Below are positions 1-6,011 of a DNA stretch of 6,077 bases, piece after piece. The DNA lies in the NCBI RefSeq assembly GCF_034113885.1, contig NZ_JAXEWM010000007.1, positions 1 through 6,077 of the forward strand, read 5' to 3'. Both the position numbers and the translations under genes were made by a program. The stretch's first letter is position 1. Each line of letters opens with the position of its first letter. The notes below the pieces were generated by a model. That model saw only the letters and a list, made by a program, of their open reading frames with translations, made no database searches and was not told the DNA's origin. Source of the DNA: Intestinibacter sp034113885 (lineage in GTDB: Bacteria; Bacillota; Clostridia; Peptostreptococcales; Peptostreptococcaceae).

Positions 1-15
1 ATAAAGACAAATTAA
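1..15 (+). CDS. 3' end of an upstream gene, possibly the FecCD-type permease (partial)
   Basis: In frame 1 the window opens with codons for Ile-Lys-Thr-Asn followed by a TAA stop at 13-15, 18 bases before the ATG of the ATPase gene. Importers of the FecE class are usually encoded as binding protein, permease, ATPase, and FecCD permeases often end a few residues after their last membrane helix in a short basic tail, so this could be the permease terminus. Five codons cannot prove identity. The frame choice rests on the close spacing to the next gene. Confidence 0.3.
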   Translation: MKTN

Positions 16-33
16 TTGCTGAGGAGGATGTTT

Positions 34-822
34 ATGACAAATTCAATAGAGACAAAAAATATAAATATTTCTTATGGAAATGTAGATATAGTAGAAAACC
101 TAAATTTAGAAATACCAAAAGGAAAAATTACTACGATTATAGGTGCAAATGGCTGCGGTAAATCGACGATTCTAAAGACGATAGCTAGGATTTTAACTGC
201 AAAAAGTGGAGATATATATATAAATTCTAAAAACATAAAGAAACAAAGTACTAAGGAGATTGCAAAAAATATGGCTGTTTTACCTCAGAGTCCACAGGCG
301 CCGAATGGATTGACGGTAGAGGAACTGATCGCCTATGGAAGATTTCCACATAAAAGTGGTTTTAGATCAGATAAAAAAGAAGATAAAGAGATAGTTGACT
401 GGGCGTTAAAAGCTACAGGAATATATGAATTTAAAAACAGAAAAATAGAGGATTTATCTGGAGGTCAAAGACAGAGAGCTTGGATAGCTATGGCTTTAGC
501 ACAAAAGACGGATATACTGCTTTTAGATGAACCGACAACTTATCTAGATTTAGCTCATCAATTAGAGGTATTGGAGGTGCTAGACGAATTAAACAAAAAA
601 TACAACACTACAATAGTAATGGTAATACACGAGCTAAATAATGCAGCTAGATTTGCACACCATATGATAGGCATAAAAAAGGGGAAAATTTGCTGTGAGG
701 GAACTCCAGAAGAGGTCATGACAAAGGAAAATCTAAGAGAGCTTTTTAATATAGATAGCGAGATAGTAGAAGATCCTAGAACTAAAAAGCCAGTTTGTAT
801 AACTTACGATATGGTTAGGTAG
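34..822 (+). CDS. ABC transporter ATP-binding protein, FecE/FhuC family (iron-siderophore, heme or cobalamin uptake)
   Basis: Cytoplasmic ATPase subunit of a type II importer; ATP hydrolysis drives uptake through a FecCD-like permease fed by a lipoprotein binding protein, neither of which is visible here. The 262-residue protein is full length for the family. All nucleotide-binding motifs are present: Walker A GANGCGKST (37-45), Q-loop LPQ (83-85), signature LSGGQ (141-145), Walker B ILLLDEP (161-167), D-loop YLD (170-172) and switch His199. The stretch LTVEELIAYGRFPH (93-106) is typical of the siderophore/cobalamin subgroup and separates it from other ABC ATPases. The start is ATG at 34, six bases after GAGGAGG (21-27). 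The frame is open back to a TTG at 16, but that would place the binding site inside the gene, and the ATG at 28 lies too close to it. The MATE gene follows after 10 bases. The exact substrate cannot be told from the ATPase. Confidence 0.93.
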   Translation: MTNSIETKNINISYGNVDIVENLNLEIPKGKITTIIGANGCGKSTILKTIARILTAKSGDIYINSKNIKKQSTKEIAKNMAVLPQSPQAPNGLTVEELIAYGRFPHKSGFRSDKKEDKEIVDWALKATGIYEFKNRKIEDLSGGQRQRAWIAMALAQKTDILLLDEPTTYLDLAHQLEVLEVLDELNKKYNTTIVMVIHELNNAARFAHHMIGIKKGKICCEGTPEEVMTKENLRELFNIDSEIVEDPRTKKPVCITYDMVR

Positions 823-832
823 GAGTGTTATT

Positions 833-2194
833 ATGGACAATTTAGCGAAGGACAATATAAGTAAATTACTATTTAAATACTCTATACCAGCTATATTGGC
901 TATGCTCGTGACTTGCTTGTACAACACAGTCGACAGGGCTTTTATAGGTTCGATGGAGGGAGTAGGAGCATATGCTATATCTGGTCTTGGAGTTACGATG
1001 CCTGTGTTTACTCTAATAGGAGCGTTTGGAATTGCTGTGTCGGTTGGAGGTAGCACGAATATATCTATAGAATTAGGTCGAGGCGAGATAAAACAAGCTG
1101 AGAGAATTTTAGGAAGCACATTTGCACTTGAAATTCTAGGTGGGATTGTATCTATGATGGTATGCATTGTGTTTATAGATCAAATTTTATATATATTTGG
1201 GGCAAGCGATAATACTATTATTTATGCAAAGGAATACATGGCGACAATGCTTATGGGCTCTATTATAAATTTAGCTGGATTTAGCTTGAATGCAGCTATA
1301 AGGGCTGACGGCAGACCTAAGCTTGCTGCTACAATTATGATAACTTGCTCTTTGCTTAATTTGGTTTTCGACCCGATGTTTATATTTTATTTCGGATTTG
1401 GAATAAAGGGTGCGGCAATAGGGACTGTTATATGTCAGTTTATCAATTTTGCATGGACGACTTACTATTTTACTAGAGGAAAATCAAATATAAAGTTAAG
1501 GTTGGAAAATGTAAGATTGGACAGAAAGGTTATAGTAGCTATTTTGACTGTGGCGGCTACACCATTTTGTATGGAAATTGTGACTGGATTTATACATCTA
1601 GTTACAAATAAATTCTTGCATGCATATGGTGGAGACTTGGCAATAGGAGCGATGACTGCTATTACATCGATATCGTTGATGTTTTATATGCCTATATTTG
1701 GGCTGAGTCAGGGTATGCAGACCTTGATAGCTTACAATTACGGTGCTAAAGAATTTGCTAGAGCTAAAAATATATTGATGCAGGGGTTATTTACAGCGGT
1801 TGTGTTTTTAACTTTAGGACTTTTATTAATTAAAATTTATCCAGATATGTTTGTCGGTATATTTACGAAGGATATAGAATTACAGGAAATTTGTCTAAGT
1901 GGTATGAATATATATTTAGCTACTATGCCGTTAGTTGGAATTTGTATACTTGGACCGATATATTTCCAGTCGATAGGAAGAGTTAAGTGTTCTATATTTT
2001 TGACTTTGCTAAGACAAGTTATATTATTTATTCCAATTATAAGTGTAGTATCAAAAGCTATGGGAATGAAGGGTGTTTGGTTAAGCCAACCTATAGCCGA
2101 TATTTCGGCAGCTTTGATAATAAGCGTGTTTTTAGCCAAAGAAATTAGGGGAGAAGCTACATTAAATTACAAAAATGATTATAATATTAAATAA
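833..2194 (+). CDS. MATE family efflux transporter (MepA/NorM-like)
   Basis: Integral membrane antiporter expected to expel cationic or amphipathic compounds in exchange for Na+ or H+. The 453-residue length and the string of hydrophobic segments fit the usual 12-helix MATE fold made of two six-helix halves. Family hallmarks visible are VDRAFIG (33-39) with GGSTNISIELGRGE (72-85) in the N-lobe, RADGRPKLA (157-165), FDPMFIF (179-185), and QGMQTLIAYNYGA (293-305) in the C-lobe. The ATG at 833 follows AGGAG (821-825), which overlaps the stop of the ATPase gene; the 10-base gap makes translational coupling and a common transcript very likely. Members are often labelled multidrug pumps from similarity alone; next to an iron-type importer the natural cargo could be a metallophore, flavin or porphyrin, but that is inference. 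No terminator hairpin is seen after the stop. Confidence 0.93.
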   Translation: MDNLAKDNISKLLFKYSIPAILAMLVTCLYNTVDRAFIGSMEGVGAYAISGLGVTMPVFTLIGAFGIAVSVGGSTNISIELGRGEIKQAERILGSTFALEILGGIVSMMVCIVFIDQILYIFGASDNTIIYAKEYMATMLMGSIINLAGFSLNAAIRADGRPKLAATIMITCSLLNLVFDPMFIFYFGFGIKGAAIGTVICQFINFAWTTYYFTRGKSNIKLRLENVRLDRKVIVAILTVAATPFCMEIVTGFIHLVTNKFLHAYGGDLAIGAMTAITSISLMFYMPIFGLSQGMQTLIAYNYGAKEFARAKNILMQGLFTAVVFLTLGLLLIKIYPDMFVGIFTKDIELQEICLSGMNIYLATMPLVGICILGPIYFQSIGRVKCSIFLTLLRQVILFIPIISVVSKAMGMKGVWLSQPIADISAALIISVFLAKEIRGEATLNYKNDYNIK

Positions 2195-2276
2195 GGTATG
2201 AAATTGTCTAGATAAACGTAAAATATATTTATTGGGATAATTTTGGGGAGTAAATAATTTTTTCGGAGGAAAACAT

Positions 2277-2642
2277 ATGAAGTTAAAAATTATCGATAAG
2301 GAATTTGCAATATGTCAAGTTGAGAAAATTTCAGATATTAATTTTGATGATGAGTTTTTATTTATAGGTAAAACAGACAATGAGTTTTCTCTAGTTTGCC
2401 AAAGTGAGTCTATTCCAAAGGCTGCTTTGAAGTTAGACGATGGCTGGGTTGGATTTAGAATAGAGGGAACACTAGATTTTTCGTTGATAGGTATTATATC
2501 TAAGATATCAAAGATATTAGCTGATAGTAAAATAGGAATATTTACTGTTTCTACATACGATACAGATTATATTTTAGTTAAAAAACAAAGTATACAAAAA
2601 GCAAAAACTACTCTTAGAGATAACGGATATATTATAGATTAA
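2277..2642 (+). CDS. ACT domain-containing protein (CASTOR/ACT_7-like, probable amino-acid sensor)
   Basis: Small cytoplasmic protein of 121 residues. The C-terminal two thirds carry the hallmark of the stand-alone ACT_7/COG3603 family: FSLVC (37-41), GWVGFRIEG (56-64), LDFSLIGIISKIS (66-78) and FTVSTYDTDYILV (89-101). Residues 1-50 probably form the first, more divergent ACT-like half, as in CASTOR-type proteins. ACT domains bind amino acids and pass the signal to a partner; no catalytic residues are visible, so a regulatory role is likely, with ligand and partner unknown. The start is firm: GGAGGA (2265-2270) lies six bases before the ATG. It sits 82 bases after the MATE stop with no terminator between, so read-through is possible. 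A weak promoter (TTGTCT 2204-2209, 16 bases, TATTTA 2226-2231) could add its own transcription. Confidence 0.88.
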   Translation: MKLKIIDKEFAICQVEKISDINFDDEFLFIGKTDNEFSLVCQSESIPKAALKLDDGWVGFRIEGTLDFSLIGIISKISKILADSKIGIFTVSTYDTDYILVKKQSIQKAKTTLRDNGYIID

Positions 2643-2659
2643 TAATAAAAATTAAAAAA

Positions 2660-2675
2660 CTTAATTATAATTAAG
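2660..2675. repeat. 16-bp perfect AT-rich palindrome
   Basis: CTTAATTATAATTAAG reads the same on both strands, and flanking AA and (G)TT extend the symmetry with one bulged base. It begins 18 bases after the ACT gene stop. No T-run follows directly, so it is not a standard terminator; it could be a protein-binding operator, a 3' mRNA stem, or chance in very AT-rich DNA. Confidence 0.5.
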
Positions 2676-2740
2676 GTTAATTTAAGGAAAGAGGATTATT
2701 ATATAACCATAGTAAATGATAAAGCTAGTTAATTTCTAGA

Positions 2741-2768
2741 AAGTTATTTAAACTTAAATAGCTAACTT
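2741..2768. repeat. AT-rich inverted repeat in the spacer (possible RNA hairpin)
   Basis: AAGTTA (2741-2746) can pair with TAACTT (2763-2768), and the interior TTTA/TAAA can extend the stem past a TAGC bulge. A competing pairing joins AGTTATT (2742-2748) to AATAACT (2798-2804), and AGCTA (2723-2727) can pair with TAGCT (2759-2763). All stems are short and GC-poor, so structure is only suggested. A T7 run follows about ten bases downstream, so this might also act as a weak terminator. Confidence 0.3.
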
Positions 2769-2811
2769 AAAATAATTTTTTTGATGATTTTTTTAGTAAT
2801 AACTCCCCGAG

Positions 2812-2839
2812 AAAAGGATGTGGCGGCGCATCCTTTTTT
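2812..2839 (+). terminator. Rho-independent terminator before the VanZ gene
   Basis: AAAAGGATG (2812-2820) pairs perfectly with CATCCTTTT (2829-2837); two further pairs (one G-U) can form inside the loop around GCGG. A run of six T (2834-2839) ends the element. It lies about 170 bases after the ACT gene stop and ends transcription arriving from the left, whether the ACT mRNA or a separate short RNA. The GC-rich loop stands out sharply from its surroundings. The A-run on the 5' side could also let it work on the minus strand. Confidence 0.85.
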
Positions 2840-2909
2840 CATGTCTAAATTTAAAAAATAAATTAATCTAAATTAAGAAAATTTTAATGTATATGTATAT
2901 AAAAGGGTT

Positions 2910-2915
2910 TATAAT
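2910..2915 (+). promoter_or_regulatory. -10 box of the VanZ gene promoter
   Basis: A perfect TATAAT lies 32 bases before the chosen ATG, placing the transcript start near 2921 and leaving a short leader that contains the ribosome binding site. No good -35 box is visible at 16-18 bases (ATGTAT or TGTATA at best). A second possible -10, TATAAA, is at 2898-2903. The position supports the internal start of the gene, because the longest open frame would begin upstream of this box. Confidence 0.5.
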
Positions 2916-2946
2916 AAGAAAAGAATTAGACAATGGAGGGATGCTG

Positions 2947-3933
2947 ATGAGACTTTTTCAAGTTTTTAATTTGGCAAAGGAATATTTGATATTAGGCGTA
3001 ATGGGCCTAGTTTTTATTGGAGTAGTATATTTGATATTTTTTAGAAAAATACTAAAAAATCATATCGAATTTGATATAAAAAGAGTAGTAGTATTTTGCA
3101 TGCTGTTTTGTTATGTAATAGTAGTTATCGGTGCCACTATATTTGTGAGACCTGGTGTGTATGAGCATGCGAATTTACATTTATTTAGTTCATATATAGA
3201 AGCGTGGAATAATTATTCAAAAGCTTATTGGAGAAACATAATATTGAATATATTGATGTTTGTTCCGCTTGGTTTTTTACTTCCGATTTTTAATGATAGA
3301 TTTAAGAAATTTTATTGGAGCTTGAGTTTATCATTTTTATTTACTCTTGGAATAGAGCTTACTCAGTACATAACTAAAAGAGGGATTTTTGAAGTCGACG
3401 ATATATTAAATAATTTTTTAGGCTCTGTAATAGGTTATTGTTTGATTATGTCGATTTTATTAGTCGTTTCTAAGGAAGAGGTTAAATGGAGATTTATAAA
3501 ATTAGCTCTATGTATATTGCCGATTGTTTTGATGGTAGGAGCAGGATTTAAGATAAAAAATGATTATAATACACAAAAATTTGGGAATCTAAGCTGCAGT
3601 TACAACTACATATACGATATGTCAAATGTAAGCTTAACTAGTGATGTAGAGCTAAACGACGGAAATATCGATAAGAAAAAGGTATATACTTCTAATAAAC
3701 GTAATTACGGCGAATACAATATTATAAGCCAAAAGGAAGCATATGATAGATTGAAATCAGGTAAATTTAATTCTTATGAATTGTACAACATAAATTCTAT
3801 AATAGTTAGAAGTGTAAAATTGCAATATAAGATGGATAGCAAGGGATTTTATCAACCTGTATATCAGTTTGAATGCACGATAGATGGTCAGGGAAGACCT
3901 ATATTCATACCAGCATTAGAAGATTTTAATTAA
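2947..3933 (+). CDS. VanZ family membrane protein with an extra C-terminal extracytoplasmic domain
   Basis: Membrane protein of 328 residues. The VanZ domain covers about residues 10-178: the motif WRNIILN with FVPLGFLLP (95-113), then GIELTQ (135-140), R145 and FEVDDILNNFLG (148-159) are its conserved core. About six membrane segments are seen near 13-32, 47-68, 98-114, 122-138, 155-175 and 184-201. VanZ gives low-level teicoplanin resistance in enterococci; the biochemical role of the wider family is unsettled. Residues about 205-328 are hydrophilic and probably outside the cell. They hold ISQKEAYDRLKSGKF (260-274) and a GFYQPVYQFE segment (300-309) reminiscent of PepSY/YycI-like folds, which I cannot confirm. 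The ATG at 2947 has GGAGGG (2935-2940) six bases upstream. The frame is open back to an ATG at 2887, but that start has no ribosome site and lies upstream of the TATAAT box. Flanked by terminators, the gene appears monocistronic. Confidence 0.88.
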   Translation: MRLFQVFNLAKEYLILGVMGLVFIGVVYLIFFRKILKNHIEFDIKRVVVFCMLFCYVIVVIGATIFVRPGVYEHANLHLFSSYIEAWNNYSKAYWRNIILNILMFVPLGFLLPIFNDRFKKFYWSLSLSFLFTLGIELTQYITKRGIFEVDDILNNFLGSVIGYCLIMSILLVVSKEEVKWRFIKLALCILPIVLMVGAGFKIKNDYNTQKFGNLSCSYNYIYDMSNVSLTSDVELNDGNIDKKKVYTSNKRNYGEYNIISQKEAYDRLKSGKFNSYELYNINSIIVRSVKLQYKMDSKGFYQPVYQFECTIDGQGRPIFIPALEDFN

Positions 3934-3967
3934 AAGGGATAGCAATATAATTGTATATCCCTTTTAA
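3930..3967. terminator. Bidirectional terminator between convergent VanZ and cyclase genes
   Basis: TTAAAAGGGATA (3930-3941) pairs perfectly with TATCCCTTTTAA (3956-3967), a 12-bp stem. CAAT/ATTG can pair inside the loop. The stem takes in the VanZ stop codon and ends five bases before the cyclase stop on the other strand. Each strand ends its stem with T4, and AT-rich sequence follows, so it can serve both genes. Confidence 0.85.
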
Positions 3968-3971
3968 CATT

Positions 3972-4613
3972 TTAATCTAAAATAGCAATGGCTCTAACTG
4001 AGGCTCCATCAGAGTTTTCGTATTTTAAAGGAAGTGCGCAAAATGTAAATAATTGATTTCCTACAGAGTCTAAATTACAGAGATTTTCTATTATTACTAG
4101 ATTGTTTTTTAAAATCTTGTGGTGCATAGGTAATTTTTCCTCTGCAATAGGCTCAATTGAAATAACATCGAGACCAATTCCTTTTTTACCTTTTTTTATT
4201 AAATAATCAGCTACTTCTTCATCTATAACAGGGAAGTTTCCGAAGTATTTTTGTTCATCCCAGTATTTTTCCCAGCCAGTTTTAAATATTACATATTCTG
4301 CTTCATCAATTATATCTTTATATTTATCTATATAAGAAATTCCTATAGTATCGCCCTCTTTTAAATCAGAACAGTCGACTATTAAAGCCTTTCCGACAAA
4401 TTTATCAGCAGGAAATTTATCTAAAGTTATTCCTTCATCTCTAACATGGTATGGAGCATCCATATGAGTTCCAGTATGAGAATACATAGTAAGTAAAGTC
4501 TCTCTAAATCCGTCCTTTTCCAAAGTACTTGCAGGATCTAATTTAGGCTGATCTGTCCCAGGAAATACAGGCATATCTGATTTGATAGTATGAGTTAAAT
4601 CTATAACCTTCAT
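3972..4613 (-). CDS. Cyclase family protein (kynurenine formamidase-like metal-dependent hydrolase)
   Basis: Cytoplasmic hydrolase of 213 residues, normal length for the cyclase family (PF04199). Family members hydrolyse N-formylkynurenine, isatin or related cyclic or formyl amides. The metal motif HTGTHMDAPYH (46-56) gives H46, H50, D52 and H56 with the same spacing as the zinc ligands and catalytic His of bacterial KynB. H164 and E176, 12 residues apart, match its second metal site, so the active site looks complete. The N-terminal DLTHTI and MPVFPG (14-19) are also typical. No other tryptophan-degradation gene is present, so kynurenine is not an assured substrate. The chosen start is ATG at 4613, preceded on the minus strand by GAGGTGAT (4625-4618), a strong match to the 16S tail. 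An in-frame GTG at 4622 falls inside that site and is not a start. The gene is divergent from the M20 amidohydrolase and convergent with VanZ. Confidence 0.92.
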   Translation of the reverse strand: MKVIDLTHTIKSDMPVFPGTDQPKLDPASTLEKDGFRETLLTMYSHTGTHMDAPYHVRDEGITLDKFPADKFVGKALIVDCSDLKEGDTIGISYIDKYKDIIDEAEYVIFKTGWEKYWDEQKYFGNFPVIDEEVADYLIKKGKKGIGLDVISIEPIAEEKLPMHHKILKNNLVIIENLCNLDSVGNQLFTFCALPLKYENSDGASVRAIAILD

Positions 4614-4646
4614 TGTAATCACCTCGAAATAATATAATTTAATAAA

Positions 4647-4655
4647 ATTATATCA
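4647..4655 (-). promoter_or_regulatory. Extended -10 promoter of the cyclase gene
   Basis: Read on the minus strand, the sequence TGATATAAT is a perfect -10 hexamer (4652-4647) preceded by TG one base upstream, the extended -10 form. No good -35 is seen, which is common for extended -10 promoters. The start would fall near 4640, about 27 bases before the ATG and leaving room for the ribosome site. Confidence 0.6.
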
Positions 4656-4708
4656 TATATAAGTATTTACATATTTTAAAAAGAACATTACTTTGGTCTA
4701 AAATTTAC

Positions 4709-4714
4709 TATAAT
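4709..4714 (+). promoter_or_regulatory. Candidate -10 box for the M20 amidohydrolase gene, first of three TATAAT copies
   Basis: TATAAT occurs on the plus strand at 4709-4714, 4741-4746 and 4755-4760. None has a convincing -35 at 16-18 bases. The third would start the transcript almost on the ribosome site, so the first or second is more likely. The first copy is part of the 10-bp palindrome TATAATTATA (4709-4718), which could also bind a regulator. Confidence 0.4.
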
Positions 4715-4784
4715 TATAAGATAAAGGTGATTATTTAACATATAATTTAAAGAATATAATTATTTAAAAAGGAGAGCGATTTGC

Positions 4785-5969
4785 TTGTTAAAAGATAATG
4801 TTGTAAAAAGGGGAAATGAAATTTTAGATTATTTAATAGATATAAGAAGGGATATCCACAGAACTCCTGAGTTGGCTATGGAGGAGTTTGTGACAAAGAA
4901 TAAAATAAAAAAATATTTAGATGAAATAGGCATAGATTACATGGAGTTTGAACACCATAGAGGAATTATGGCGTATATATACACTAAAAACGCAAAGGCT
5001 ACTATAGGAATTAGAGCTGATATAGATGCACTTCCAATAGAAGAAAAAAAGGAAAGCACATATAAATCACAAAATAAGGGAGTAATGCACGCGTGTGGTC
5101 ACGATGCGCATACGACTATGTTAATCGGTGCCTGCAAAATGCTATACGAGATGAAGGATGAATTAAACGTAAATGTAAAATTTTTCTTCGAGCCTGCCGA
5201 GGAAAAGGGTGGAGGAGCTAAGTATTTTATTGATGATGGCCTTATGGAAAATCCACATGTAGATTTCATGTTTGGAGCACATGTTCAAGCGTACTTAGAG
5301 GTCGGAAAAATAGAATCTAAGTACGATACTTTAAACGCGAGCAGTAATTCAGTTTTAATCGAGGTAAATGGAAAGAGAGGCCATGGAGCTTATCCACAAA
5401 ATGGTATAGACGCTCTAGTTGCAGCGGCGCAGATAATAACATCACTTCAGAGCATCGTTAGTAGAAATTTAGCTCCACACGAGATGGGAGTTTTGACTTT
5501 AGGCAAAATCGAAGGTGGAGATGCCGGAAATGTAATCTGTGATCACGTGGAGATACAGGGTACACTTAGAACTTTAAACAAACAGGAAAGAGATTTTATG
5601 GTAAAAAGAGCTACTGAAATAGTTGAAAATACAGCAGCTGCATATAGATGTGAGGCGAAATTTATGTTGAGAGCGAGAAGAGGATATGATGCGCTTATAA
5701 ACGACAGAGAAATGGTCGATATCGTTAAGTCAAATGCAGAGGAATTTTTGGGAGAGGATAGCTTTGTGTATAAGGACTATCCATCTATGGGAGCAGAGGA
5801 TTTTTCTCTATTCCTCGAAAACTGTAAGGGTGCGTTTTTTCATGTCGGCTGTGGAAATAAAGAAAAGGGCATAACTTCTCTTATACATACGGCTGATTTT
5901 GATATAGACGAGAGATGTCTTAGCGTAGGAACAATTATGCATGTGTTAAATGTACTTCATTTTAACTAG
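4785..5969 (+). CDS. M20 family metallopeptidase/amidohydrolase (M20D, IAA-amino-acid or hippurate hydrolase-like)
   Basis: Cytoplasmic two-metal hydrolase of 394 residues, full length for M20D enzymes, which remove acyl groups from N-acyl amino acids or related amides. Motifs in order: RRDIHRTPEL (21-30), RADIDALP (77-84), MHACGHDAH (101-109) with ligand candidates C104 and H106, EPAEE (136-140) with E139/E140, GAHV with H166, the lid/dimer segment GKRGHGAYP (196-204) with H200, SMGAEDFS (334-341) and H368 in LIHTADF. All expected metal and catalytic positions are filled. The usual FQPAEE is FEPAEE here. The start is TTG at 4785, eight bases after GGAGAG (4771-4776); the first in-frame ATG would remove part of the conserved RRDIHRTPELA region, so the TTG is well supported. 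The gene stands alone, divergent from the cyclase, with a terminator after it. Substrate is unknown; N-acyl amino acid, hippurate and N-acetyl-diaminopimelate hydrolase names are all in use for this family. Confidence 0.93.
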   Translation: MLKDNVVKRGNEILDYLIDIRRDIHRTPELAMEEFVTKNKIKKYLDEIGIDYMEFEHHRGIMAYIYTKNAKATIGIRADIDALPIEEKKESTYKSQNKGVMHACGHDAHTTMLIGACKMLYEMKDELNVNVKFFFEPAEEKGGGAKYFIDDGLMENPHVDFMFGAHVQAYLEVGKIESKYDTLNASSNSVLIEVNGKRGHGAYPQNGIDALVAAAQIITSLQSIVSRNLAPHEMGVLTLGKIEGGDAGNVICDHVEIQGTLRTLNKQERDFMVKRATEIVENTAAAYRCEAKFMLRARRGYDALINDREMVDIVKSNAEEFLGEDSFVYKDYPSMGAEDFSLFLENCKGAFFHVGCGNKEKGITSLIHTADFDIDERCLSVGTIMHVLNVLHFN

Positions 5970-5975
5970 ATAAAA

Positions 5976-6011
5976 AATAGAGGAGCAGTATTTAGCTTTA
6001 GCTCCTCTATT
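5976..6011. terminator. Terminator after the amidohydrolase gene, probably bidirectional
   Basis: AATAGAGGAGC (5976-5986) pairs perfectly with GCTCCTCTATT (6001-6011), an 11-bp stem with a 14-base loop, seven bases after the stop codon. On the plus strand the tail is only TT-C-TT-CA-TTTTT. On the minus strand the stem ends in an uninterrupted T6, a better terminator for a gene coming from the right. Confidence 0.85.

Noticed and set aside
733..1167. Open frame on the minus strand of about 144 codons
   Set aside because: It lies opposite the well-supported ATPase and MATE genes, resembles no protein family, and is a shadow of their codon pattern.
1837..2139. Open frame on the minus strand of about 100 codons
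   Set aside because: It lies entirely opposite the MATE gene and shows no family motif of its own.
2717..2740. Tiny frame starting at ATG 2717 in the spacer, a possible leader peptide
   Set aside because: It has only seven codons, and the nearest ribosome-like sequence (2686-2694) is more than 20 bases away.
2801..2840. T-box or other riboswitch expression platform upstream of the VanZ gene
   Set aside because: No T-box consensus or known aptamer core is visible, and the VanZ promoter seems to lie downstream of the terminator.
4705..4722. PerR/Fur-type operator around TATAATTATA
   Set aside because: Only a 10-bp AT palindrome is present and the full 15-bp box pattern is not met; in such AT-rich DNA this is weak.
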